In this document: positions 16,719 to 22,021 of the stretch, piece after piece | How the letters are laid out: every line of letters starts with the position of its first letter | Numbering within the stretch: the first letter of the stretch is position 1 | Source of the DNA: an uncultured Peptococcaceae bacterium | GTDB taxonomy: Bacteria > Bacillota > Dehalobacteriia > UBA7702 | DNA: 22,021 bases | Direction of reading: 5' to 3' | NCBI GenBank assembly: GCA_937919295.1 | Contig: CALFRX010000025.1 | Coordinates: 1 to 22,021, forward strand | Program-made: the position numbers and the translations under genes | The notes under the pieces: generated by a model | Database searches by the model: none | Told to the model about the DNA's origin: nothing | Seen by the model: only the letters and a program-made list of their open reading frames with translations

Positions 16719-16746
16719 ATTATAGGTTATTTTGAAAAAAAGTCAA
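16719..16746 (-). promoter_or_regulatory. Sigma-A-type promoter of the flagellar operon
   Basis: On the minus strand, a -35 box TTGACT (16741-16746) and a perfect -10 box TATAAT (16719-16724) are separated by 16 bases. Transcription would start near 16712, leaving a leader of about 150 bases before flgB. No good sigma-D match (TAAA-N15-GCCGATAA) was found nearby. This would place the class of rod, switch and export genes under the housekeeping sigma factor, as in Bacillus. Confidence 0.7.
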
Positions 16747-17031
16747 GAATAATGTCTATAATCGGTGAAAAAAGGGCTATCTAGGGGATAATATTTATTA
16801 AAGTCAGGTAATGATTATGTACTCCTTCTGTGACTTCGCATACTTTTATTTCTATAATTATGATTGGCATGCCTTAATGCATATATATAAGCTCCGAAAA
16901 AGGAAAACGGGCAGCTAAAGCATAGTGTATCTACGGTTATTGGCATCCTTTTGTGAAAATTTTGTCTTTTACGTCAGAGAAAGGACAGATTTTTTAATTA
17001 TATTCATGGAAAATAGCGAAAAATAGCGGAA
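16747..17031. other. Non-coding stretch between flagellar promoter and hairpin block
   Basis: No frame here has a start codon with a ribosome site and a plausible protein. The sequence is AT-rich. The only pattern noted is a short A-rich repetition of AAATAGCG-like units near 17010-17030. Confidence 0.5.
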
Positions 17032-17081
17032 AACGGAAAGGAGGCATGATTGCATCCCCAAAGACTCCTCCTTTTTCCGTT
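17032..17081. other. Long-stem hairpin
   Basis: AACGGAAAGGAGG (17032-17044) pairs with CCTCC...TTCCGTT (17067-17081), with two extra T on the right arm and a 22-base loop. It resembles a transcription terminator or protective stem but lacks a clean U-tract on either strand. The left arm contains a Shine-Dalgarno-like GGAGG directly followed by an ATG with a 17-codon frame, but the spacing of 1 base is too short for initiation. Confidence 0.45.
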
Positions 17082-17155
17082 CAAGTTGCTGAGTTTTAAG
17101 ATCTTCGGCACCAAATTTACGTTTCTCTCCTTGGGCTTTTTTGCGCAATCCTCAA

Positions 17156-17167
17156 GAAAGCGCTTTC
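17156..17167. promoter_or_regulatory. cre-like palindrome
   Basis: GAAAGCGCTTTC is a perfect 12-bp palindrome and matches the core of the Firmicutes catabolite-responsive element (GAAARCGYTTTC). It has no close downstream gene: flgB starts about 590 bases away, beyond its own promoter. It could be a real CcpA site for an RNA or roadblock, or a chance match. Confidence 0.3.
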
Positions 17168-17182
17168 CCACGTATCCTTATA

Positions 17183-17211
17183 CACGTAAAAAGCCCGGCG
17201 AATGCCGGACT
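17183..17211 (-). terminator. Intrinsic terminator, minus strand
   Basis: Read on the minus strand, GTCCGGC-attc-GCCGGGC (17193-17210) forms a GC-rich stem with one G-U pair, followed at once by five U residues. It stops transcription moving toward the flagellar operon, about 320 bases after the arsR-type gene and after that gene's own terminator. It therefore probably ends a separate transcript. Confidence 0.7.
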
Positions 17212-17400
17212 CAGGCTGTAGACAAAATGCATGTCAGTGGGTTTTTTTACAGAATGAAAGAATGCCGGGAAAGATTCGTCTTTTCCGGCAAATGCCTACG
17301 GCATCTGCTGCCGAAGGACACGGTCATCCCCTTGAAAAGCCCTTCGACCTTTCCTAAGGTGATAAGGCGATACCATAGCGGGTTGAGAAACCGCATAAGG
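17183..17400 (-). ncRNA. Candidate structured RNA ending in an intrinsic terminator
   Basis: On the minus strand this stretch is dense in possible stems: a nested hairpin (CGGCA/TGCCG around ATGCC-gta-GGCAT, 17286-17313), a competing stem GCCGG..AAA/TTT..CCGGC (17264-17289) that shares bases with it, and the terminator at 17193-17210. The octamer CGGCATTC occurs in both the competing stem and the terminator, so mutually exclusive folds are possible, as in attenuators and riboswitches. I could not match it to a known riboswitch class by eye and found no clear promoter. No gene follows directly. The call is tentative. Confidence 0.25.
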
Positions 17401-17410
17401 TGAGGCAATC

Positions 17411-17442
17411 AAAAAAGGCGCCCATCCCACAGGATGAGTACC
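17411..17442 (-). terminator. Intrinsic terminator after the ArsR-family gene
   Basis: On the minus strand GGTACTCATCC pairs with GGATGGGCGCC (11 positions, two G-U pairs and one A-C mismatch), followed by six U residues. It lies about 90 bases past the stop of the ArsR-family gene and probably ends its transcript. Confidence 0.65.
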
Positions 17443-17532
17443 CTTTTCCCTATTACAACACGAAAACCAAAAGGTTCTTCGCCAGCGCCAAGCTGTATCG
17501 ATTATAAAAAAAACAGTGAATACCAAATGATG

Positions 17533-17811
17533 TTACACGACAGTGTATTTTTTTAACAACTTTTCGGCGTGGGCAATCCCAGTTTGGTTAATGGAATAGT
17601 GAACCCATTTCCCCTCTTTGCGTCCGCTCACAATCCCTGCGTCACAAAGAATTTTCATGTGATGGGAAAGCGTGGACTGGCCGATGTGCAGACCACTCAG
17701 GAGTTTTCCGGCGCACTGCTCACCGGGCAACAGTAAACTTAGAATATAAAGACGGTTTTCATCACTAAATGCCTTAAATACATTGGCATCTGCTCTTAAC
17801 TTTTGACTCAC
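17533..17811 (-). CDS. ArsR-family winged-helix transcription regulator
   Basis: A 92-residue DNA-binding protein of the ArsR/SmtB family. It shows FKAFSDENRLYILSLLLPGE (family N-terminal helices), the recognition helix QSTLSHHMKILCDAGIV and the wing GRKEGKWVHYSI. The classical arsenic site ELCVCDLL reads EQCAGKLL here, so only one of its two cysteines remains; another cysteine follows the recognition helix (ILCDAG). The inducer is therefore unclear. The GTG at 17811 has AAAGGAG with 5-base spacing; a reading from 17961 adds 50 hydrophobic residues before the domain and is unlikely. No efflux or reductase gene is adjacent. A promoter with ATATGT half-sites lies about 130 bases upstream on the other strand. 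Confidence 0.9.
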   Translation of the reverse strand: MSQKLRADANVFKAFSDENRLYILSLLLPGEQCAGKLLSGLHIGQSTLSHHMKILCDAGIVSGRKEGKWVHYSINQTGIAHAEKLLKKYTVV

Positions 17812-17938
17812 AATTGCTCCTTTCTTCAAAAGGAAAAACGGTCTGATTGCAAAAGCAAACCGGTTCACATAAAGGTTTAATGCATAATAATATAATGAAA
17901 AACATCCATATAAAATATTCTTGTCTTTTACTTTCGAA

Positions 17939-17965
17939 ATATGTAAAAAACATATTGACATATGT
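17939..17965. promoter_or_regulatory. Operator-like triple half-site
   Basis: ATATGT (17939-17944), ACATAT (17950-17955) and ATATGT (17960-17965) form two overlapping inverted repeats with half-sites 10-11 bases apart. They overlap the -35 box of the plus-strand promoter. ArsR/SmtB proteins often repress by binding AT-rich inverted repeats over promoters, so the neighbouring ArsR-family protein is the natural candidate. The binding is inferred. Confidence 0.5.
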
Positions 17966-17983
17966 CGATTTATAGGGTATACT
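17955..17983 (+). promoter_or_regulatory. Near-consensus sigma-A promoter pointing away from arsR
   Basis: TTGACA (17955-17960), a 17-base spacer and TATACT (17978-17983) form an almost perfect promoter on the plus strand. Transcription would start near 17990 and run into a stretch with no recognisable gene before it meets the convergent sortase gene at 18338. Confidence 0.65.
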
Positions 17984-18337
17984 CCCTTATAAATAAAGAT
18001 TTTTTTTAATTTTCATGTAATATTTTACTTAATTATAGGGTTCTGCGCCTCATTGCTGGCGGGCGACCCCATATGTCATTTTTAAAAAATAGCTAATCTG
18101 GGCGCAACCGCCAAGGATCCCCTATTCCCTGTTAACATTCTACTTTGTCTACAGGCCCCGACGATAATACAATACGGTCCTCTGAACATCTTTCATAAAA
18201 TAAACCCTTATTTCCCACTGATTGACATATCCCACAGTAAGAAGAGTGAACCAAAGCTCCTACCTGACGCGGTATGTCGTTTCTCCCTTTTATTGATTTT
18301 ATATTTTATATTATTATATCACGCTTTTGATAAACTC
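17984..18337. other. Gene-free stretch downstream of the plus-strand promoter
   Basis: No start codon with a ribosome site opens a convincing frame on either strand. An AT-rich leader (to about 18045) gives way to a more GC-rich block (about 18046-18180), which looks unlike the AT-rich flanks. TTTGTCTACAG at 18144-18154 repeats, inverted, a motif at 17216-17226. No strong terminator follows the sortase stop; only a weak TATCA/TGATA hairpin lies near 18316-18331. The block may hold a small RNA, a dispersed repeat or the remains of a lost divergent gene. Confidence 0.45.
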
Positions 18338-19054
18338 TTATGTATCAACGCGTTCACAAATAACAATATAACGGTATTTTCCGCCGGAGGCGTAGGGGTG
18401 ACAGGTCAAAAGCGTCACAAGATCCTTTCCTTCCACAATGCGAATATCTGAAATATCATCGGGATCGACAATTTTGGTTTCCTTCACCTGATAAGTCAAG
18501 GTGTCCCATATATTGGTGATGTAAACCAAATCCCCGGCTTTAAGCTTTTCAATATAACGAAACTTCGCGGTGCCGCGATAGCCGCGATGACCGGCAATCA
18601 CACAATTCGTACTTGCGCCGCCAATGGGCGCCGAAGTGTAGCCGCAAACGCCAACGCCATTGGCCATATTCTGATTGTCTGCACCAAGATTCAACGGAAG
18701 CTCCAGGTCCATTCCGGGAATTGTGATATAACCGATCCCATAATCATTTAGGCCATAATCACTTAACAGCACCGGAAAGGTTGTAAAAGAAGCAGTGGTC
18801 ATTTCACTTTGGTGATTGTCAAAAATAGCTTTGTTGTATGTTTGAAGAGCACCATAAAGATCCTCATATTGGGAGATTTGTCCGGATACCCCCTGGGATC
18901 TTTCCTGTACATGGAAGGTTTCTTGAAAATCAGTGACGATATTTGCCTCAATATGTTTTGAAACTGCATTATTGATATAGGGAAAAAGCAGAATCACCAA
19001 CCCCGCCAGGAAAACGATGATCCCCAAACCAATACCGATTCTACGTTTTATCAT
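18338..19054 (-). CDS. Sortase (pilus locus, no lid and no C-terminal anchor)
   Basis: A 238-residue membrane-anchored transpeptidase with one N-terminal membrane helix. The sortase catalytic set is visible: His in VIAGHRGYRG (H156), Cys in TLLTCHPY (C218) and Arg in KYRYIVICER (R228). It lacks the DPW/DPF lid and the C-terminal membrane segment of typical class C pilus polymerases. It may attach the finished pilus to the cell wall, or be a divergent polymerase. The ATG at 19054 has GGGAGGG 8 bases upstream, inside the preceding gene; a GTG at 19063 overlapping the upstream stop (GTGA) is an alternative. It is the last gene of the pilus locus. Confidence 0.92.
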   Translation of the reverse strand: MIKRRIGIGLGIIVFLAGLVILLFPYINNAVSKHIEANIVTDFQETFHVQERSQGVSGQISQYEDLYGALQTYNKAIFDNHQSEMTTASFTTFPVLLSDYGLNDYGIGYITIPGMDLELPLNLGADNQNMANGVGVCGYTSAPIGGASTNCVIAGHRGYRGTAKFRYIEKLKAGDLVYITNIWDTLTYQVKETKIVDPDDISDIRIVEGKDLVTLLTCHPYASGGKYRYIVICERVDT

Positions 19055-19059
19055 CGGTT

Positions 19060-19929
19060 TCACCCTCCCGCCTTTTTCCTGCGGACAAAGAAGATGATCA
19101 TGAAGATGAACAGACTTGCCGCGAAAAAGAAAGCGATATACTGGACGATTTCAACCGTTGTCAAGTGCTTGTCGGCGCTTTCTTTCCCGGTGAGGGCGCT
19201 TCTTTCCTCCTCGGTCATTGTTTCAGGATAGATTCTCGTGCCGCGTACAAGCAAACGGTGGCTATTGACCCCATAGGGCGTGCAAGTTACAAGAGTCACA
19301 TAATCTGCGGCAGGATCAATGGCTAAGAGGCTGGTATCCGAAGGCAAAACAACATTAATTTGATTTACCTGGTAAACATCAAGCTGGTCCAAAACGTGGA
19401 TGTAAAAGACATCGCCTTTTTCCAGCTTTTCAAGGTTCGTAAACAGTTCGGCGGTAGGAAGACCGCTGTGAGCCGATAAAACGCAATGGCTTCCGCTGCC
19501 GCCCACCGGCATGGAACTGCCTTTCAGGTGGCCGACTCCCTGAGCCAAAGTTTCCTCGTCGGTGCCATGATAGATCGGCAGATACACATCGATGGCAGGA
19601 ATTTCGACGTAAGCCATCGCAGTTGCTATTGCTAAGATACTTTCATAGGCCTCCTCTTCCGTGGTGGTGACTTCTCCTGCTTCTTCATCAAAAGGATCCG
19701 ACATGGCATCATTGGAGTTAAGCAAGCTTTCGTTGTAGGCGGTTGCCTTTGCCCTTTCCACGTCGAGGTCTTCCGGATCCGTCTTTTCGATTGTTTGATT
19801 GTATTCCTTGATTACGCTAAGTTGATGTTTTTCCGCCCACAAACTGCTGATTGCGGGATAAAACAGAACACCGGCGCCAAGCAAGAACAGAAGCACAAGC
19901 AGAATATACAAGGAGAGCTTTTTCTTCAT
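19060..19929 (-). CDS. Class C sortase (pilin polymerase)
   Basis: A 289-residue sortase that would link pilin subunits through LPxTG cleavage. It has an N-terminal membrane helix (about 7-27), a lid motif SDPF (D78-P79-F80) that in class C enzymes covers the active site, catalytic His in SAHSGL (H154), Cys in the class C signature TLVTCTPYGVNSHRLLVRG (C216) and Arg (R225), and a C-terminal membrane helix (about 263-283) with a basic tail. These are the defining class C traits. Its own ribosome site is weak. It begins 127 bases after the pilin stop, and its start overlaps a possible small ORF (ATGA). Confidence 0.96.
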   Translation of the reverse strand: MKKKLSLYILLVLLFLLGAGVLFYPAISSLWAEKHQLSVIKEYNQTIEKTDPEDLDVERAKATAYNESLLNSNDAMSDPFDEEAGEVTTTEEEAYESILAIATAMAYVEIPAIDVYLPIYHGTDEETLAQGVGHLKGSSMPVGGSGSHCVLSAHSGLPTAELFTNLEKLEKGDVFYIHVLDQLDVYQVNQINVVLPSDTSLLAIDPAADYVTLVTCTPYGVNSHRLLVRGTRIYPETMTEEERSALTGKESADKHLTTVEIVQYIAFFFAASLFIFMIIFFVRRKKAGG

Positions 19930-19988
19930 ATTTTTCTCAATATATCACAATTGCAGGACAATGCCTGCAATCGTGATATCGGTTTCAT
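19926..19988 (-). CDS. Possible 20-residue leader ORF before sortase C
   Basis: An ATG at 19988 with GGAAAGG about 9 bases upstream opens a frame reading MKPISRLQALSCNCDILRKI, whose TGA overlaps the sortase ATG (ATGA). The frame extends upstream to an ATG at 20027 (33 residues) but without a ribosome site there. The reading frame runs straight through the stem-loop at 19942-19979, so translating ribosomes would open the stem and reach the sortase start. It may be a coupling or leader peptide. A chance ORF of this size is also possible. Confidence 0.3.
   Translation of the reverse strand: MKPISRLQALSCNCDILRKI
19942..19979 (-). other. 16-bp stem-loop between pilin and sortase genes
   Basis: ATATCACAATTGCAGG (19942-19957) pairs with CCTGCAATCGTGATAT (19964-19979) around a 6-base loop. 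The single non-Watson-Crick position is a G-U pair in the minus-strand RNA but an A-C mismatch in the plus-strand RNA, which favours a role in the pilus transcript. No U-tract follows. It ends 12 bases before the sortase C start and could lower sortase expression relative to pilin. Confidence 0.65.
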
Positions 19989-20056
19989 CCATGTCATCCT
20001 TTCCATCGATTCCATCCATTTATCCATGATAGAGTGGATTCAAAAACGTTACTTCA

Positions 20057-21505
20057 TTATTTATTTGTTCTTCTTCTTTTCGAAGACATCATCAGGATTA
20101 CCACGGCAATGACCATGACCAATAAGCCGCAGATGGTGAAGACCCAGGTACCGATACCGCCGGTTTGAGGCAGATTGTAATTGCCTTTGGTATTGGTAAT
20201 GGTGGTCTTCACGTAACCGTCGGTACCAGAAGGCGAGTAAATGGCGCCTGCGGGAGATGCGTCGACGATACCGTTAACATCTGCATCGGTAATGGTGATA
20301 GTAATGGGCGTATCGTCCAATACATAACCGGTAGCGGTTTTGGTTTCAACTAAAGTATAAGTTCCGACATCGAGACCTTTCATAAAAGCAAGACCGTCCC
20401 CGTTGGTGATCATGGTAGTGATGGGGGTGCCGGTGGCGGTATCGCCCTTATAAAGAGCAAATTCAACAGCGCCGATTTTGGTGTTATGATTGGCAGAATC
20501 GACTTTGAAAACCTGAATGCCGTAAGAGTAAACCTTCTCGGTGTCGCTGACACTATGAGTACCATCACCGTAAGGATCATTGCTATAAGTTAAGGTCGCG
20601 GTATTTGTATTGGGAGCACCGATAATGATATTACTGTTTACAGTAGCGGTGTAGACGATGGTAATCGAAGTATAGGCTTTGATATCGGCGTAATTAAAAA
20701 TCCATTCCGCGCCGGTGCCGGTATGAGAAACGGTAGCGTTGGTATTTGATTTTACACTGGTCGTGCTCTTAAAGGTAACGCCGGCAGGGAGAACATCCCC
20801 AACGCTGAAGGCAGTATTTGTCGCATCAGAGGGATAAGTGGGAACCGCGACGGTAACCGTATAGGTGACAGTATCGCCAATGGCAACCTGCCGATCGTCA
20901 ACTGCTTTTTCAATGTTCGGGAGGGTTGCTTTGGACTCCACCACAGCCGTAGTATTGACATTGTGTTCGGCATTGGGTTTGAAGGAAGCCGTCATGATCT
21001 GATAGACATATGCCCCGGTGGAGCTGCCGGTACCAAGAATCATGTATTGGCCCATGCTCATGCCGTTAATCGTACAGATACCGCTTGCGGCGGTACCTTC
21101 GTAAGAAGGAGATACCGCTGTCGATGTCGATTTCACATAAGCCGCAAAGCCACCAAGAAAAGCCTTGATATCGTCGGAATCATTCGCCCAGTTTTGGAAG
21201 TTAGCCACCGAAAGATTGGCATAGGGACTACCGCTGGTAAGGCTGTCAATGTAGTTATCTGCCGCCGTTGACCAGGAATAGGTCACGTTATTGTTGGTGG
21301 CGTTGTAGTTCACATTGATGAGCTTATAAACAGCGAAGCTGTCGTCAGCATGGGCAGCGTTAATGGTCAGGGCAAAGTTAGTGGTCCCGGCGCTACCGAT
21401 GGGAATCGTATCAACCACCACTGCCGATACGCCGGTTTGTAGCGCAAAAAACATAACCAAGGCTACAAACAAAAGGGATTTCATTTTAAACGAGAACTTT
21501 TTCAT
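20057..21505 (-). CDS. LPQTG-anchored pilin subunit (D2 and CnaB-like domains)
   Basis: A 482-residue sortase substrate. It has a signal peptide (about 1-28), an N-terminal pilin domain, an isopeptide-forming fimbrial D2-type domain (about 204-320, with GDTVTYTVTVAVP and VLPAGVTF), a CnaB/SpaA-like domain (about 328-440, with FKVD, E-box YTLVETKTATGY), and the sorting signal LPQTG (445-449) followed by a membrane helix and KRRRTNK tail. Likely CnaB isopeptide residues are K334, catalytic E387 and N438. No WxxxVxVYPK pilin motif is visible; K200 in LPNIEK is a candidate linking lysine. The start has GAGGA at suitable spacing. A dedicated class C sortase follows, so it is probably the main shaft subunit. 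Confidence 0.93.
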   Translation of the reverse strand: MKKFSFKMKSLLFVALVMFFALQTGVSAVVVDTIPIGSAGTTNFALTINAAHADDSFAVYKLINVNYNATNNNVTYSWSTAADNYIDSLTSGSPYANLSVANFQNWANDSDDIKAFLGGFAAYVKSTSTAVSPSYEGTAASGICTINGMSMGQYMILGTGSSTGAYVYQIMTASFKPNAEHNVNTTAVVESKATLPNIEKAVDDRQVAIGDTVTYTVTVAVPTYPSDATNTAFSVGDVLPAGVTFKSTTSVKSNTNATVSHTGTGAEWIFNYADIKAYTSITIVYTATVNSNIIIGAPNTNTATLTYSNDPYGDGTHSVSDTEKVYSYGIQVFKVDSANHNTKIGAVEFALYKGDTATGTPITTMITNGDGLAFMKGLDVGTYTLVETKTATGYVLDDTPITITITDADVNGIVDASPAGAIYSPSGTDGYVKTTITNTKGNYNLPQTGGIGTWVFTICGLLVMVIAVVILMMSSKRRRTNK

Positions 21506-21571
21506 TGGGATTCCTCTTTCTTAAATATTCATTTAGAGCTTAGAAAACTACTTTAATAAATTTACTTTTAC

Positions 21572-21607
21572 TAACTCTCTTTTGCCTACCTAACATTAAC
21601 TCTCTTT
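21572..21607 (-). repeat. 11-bp direct repeat upstream of the pilin gene
   Basis: TAACTCTCTTT occurs at 21572-21582 and 21597-21607 (plus-strand sense), 25 bases apart, in the 100-base gap between the pseudogene and the pilin. It may be a regulator site; no convincing promoter was located next to it. Confidence 0.35.
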
Positions 21608-22021
21608 AATCATAACCCTCAAGCAGCTGAATCCCCCTTTTTCTGATGACCGCGATGGCCCAAAAGCCGTCAAAATCATCCCTGCGGCCCAGGCGGCGAT
21701 GGTGCAACCCATACCGCAGCGGTCGGTTTCCGTCATAACCAGTTTTCAACTTTGGTCGTTTAACGTGATGCGGATCACCCTATCGATTACGGTAGATGAT
21801 ACGTATTGTTTGCGTTCGCAGTCGTTACTGTTTGACTGTTGTCGATGGGAATCGTGATGGTGTCATATAAAAGTTCATACCCCATCGGCGCCTAAATTTC
21901 TCTTAGATCGTAATTACCGGGGGAATGTCGGTAAAGTCCCAATCTATCTTCCCGGTCTTTGAGCCGATCTGTGGTTTACGCATCCATGAGGTGGGAGAGC
22001 TTTGCGCTAATCCTATCAATA
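21606..22021 (-). pseudogene. Decayed LPxTG pilin/adhesin, C-terminal part (runs off window)
   Basis: Read on the minus strand, pieces of a SpaA/CnaB-type pilin end are clear but scattered over frames: KIDWDFTDIPP (from about 21950), a frame change in the C-run at 21918-21923, GNYDLREI, a TAG at 21892-21894 where a Gln codon is expected, then APMGYELLYDTITIPI and TYHLP, and a TAA at 21787-21789 where the next residue of an LPxTG signal would be. Further frame changes follow before a membrane-like MGCTIAAWAAGMIL segment and an IRKRG tail ending at 21606. At least three frameshifts and two stops show the gene is broken. It lies just upstream of the intact pilin in the same orientation. Confidence 0.8.

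Noticed and set aside
17050..17403. A 117-codon plus-strand open frame starting at TTG
   Set aside because: It overlaps strong hairpins and two terminators on the other strand, has basic low-complexity content and no family resemblance. The frame is probably open by chance.
17100..17450. Known riboswitch or RNA classes (cobalamin, SAM, T-box, SRP RNA)
   Set aside because: Some short stretches looked similar, but diagnostic conserved blocks such as the T-box GGTGGNACCGCG element or the SRP GGAAGGAAGCA loop are missing.
18222..18250. A second TTGACA box on the plus strand
   Set aside because: No -10-like sequence lies at the proper distance downstream.
18072..18450. A long stop-free plus-strand frame
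   Set aside because: It has no start codon with a ribosome site and runs antisense into the sortase gene.
1..22021. CRISPR array, tRNA or rRNA genes
   Set aside because: No regularly spaced repeat and spacer units, tRNA-like cloverleaf or rRNA sequence was recognised by eye.

Overview
The window looks like part of a Clostridia-type Firmicutes chromosome of moderate G+C. The signs are a FliY with CheC and SpoA domains, a CheY inside the fla/che operon, small FlbD and TIGR02530-type hook-operon proteins, strong Shine-Dalgarno sites, and sortase-anchored LPxTG proteins. Genus cannot be fixed from the sequence. Every convincing protein gene is on the minus strand, so transcription runs from high to low coordinates.

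Right end (about 18.3-22.0 kb): a small sortase-pilus locus. It runs from a decayed pilin pseudogene cut by the window edge, to an intact LPQTG pilin with an isopeptide D2 domain and a CnaB-like domain, then a class C sortase with a DPF lid, then a second sortase with no lid or C-terminal anchor. Between pilin and sortase C lies a 16-bp hairpin inside a possible 20-codon leader ORF that overlaps the sortase start.

Middle (16.6-18.3 kb): mostly non-coding. It holds a short orphan ArsR-family regulator, its probable terminator, and a near-consensus plus-strand promoter with three operator-like half-sites but no gene behind it. Closer to the flagellar operon are a dense set of hairpins ending in an intrinsic terminator on the minus strand, and the promoter of the flagellar operon with 13-bp direct repeats over the start region.

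Left three quarters (1-16.6 kb): one long flagellar operon in the order flgB-flgC-fliE-fliF-fliG-fliH-fliI-fliJ-fliK-flgD-TIGR02530 gene-flgE-flbD-motA-motB-fliM-fliY-cheY-fliO-fliP-(fliQ, first codons only). It encodes the proximal rod, MS ring, C ring/switch, export ATPase with its regulators, hook cap, hook and hook-length control, stator, chemotaxis response regulator and export gate. Many genes overlap by a few bases. The largest internal gaps flank flgE and contain hairpins, one with a perfect 16-bp stem. fliL is not between motB and fliM.

Most of the window is a well-known system. The less ordinary parts are the repeats and possible calcium loop in the hook protein, the hairpin elements, the start of motB, the decayed pilin and the non-coding block around the ArsR gene. 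I do not see a clearly new multi-gene system.
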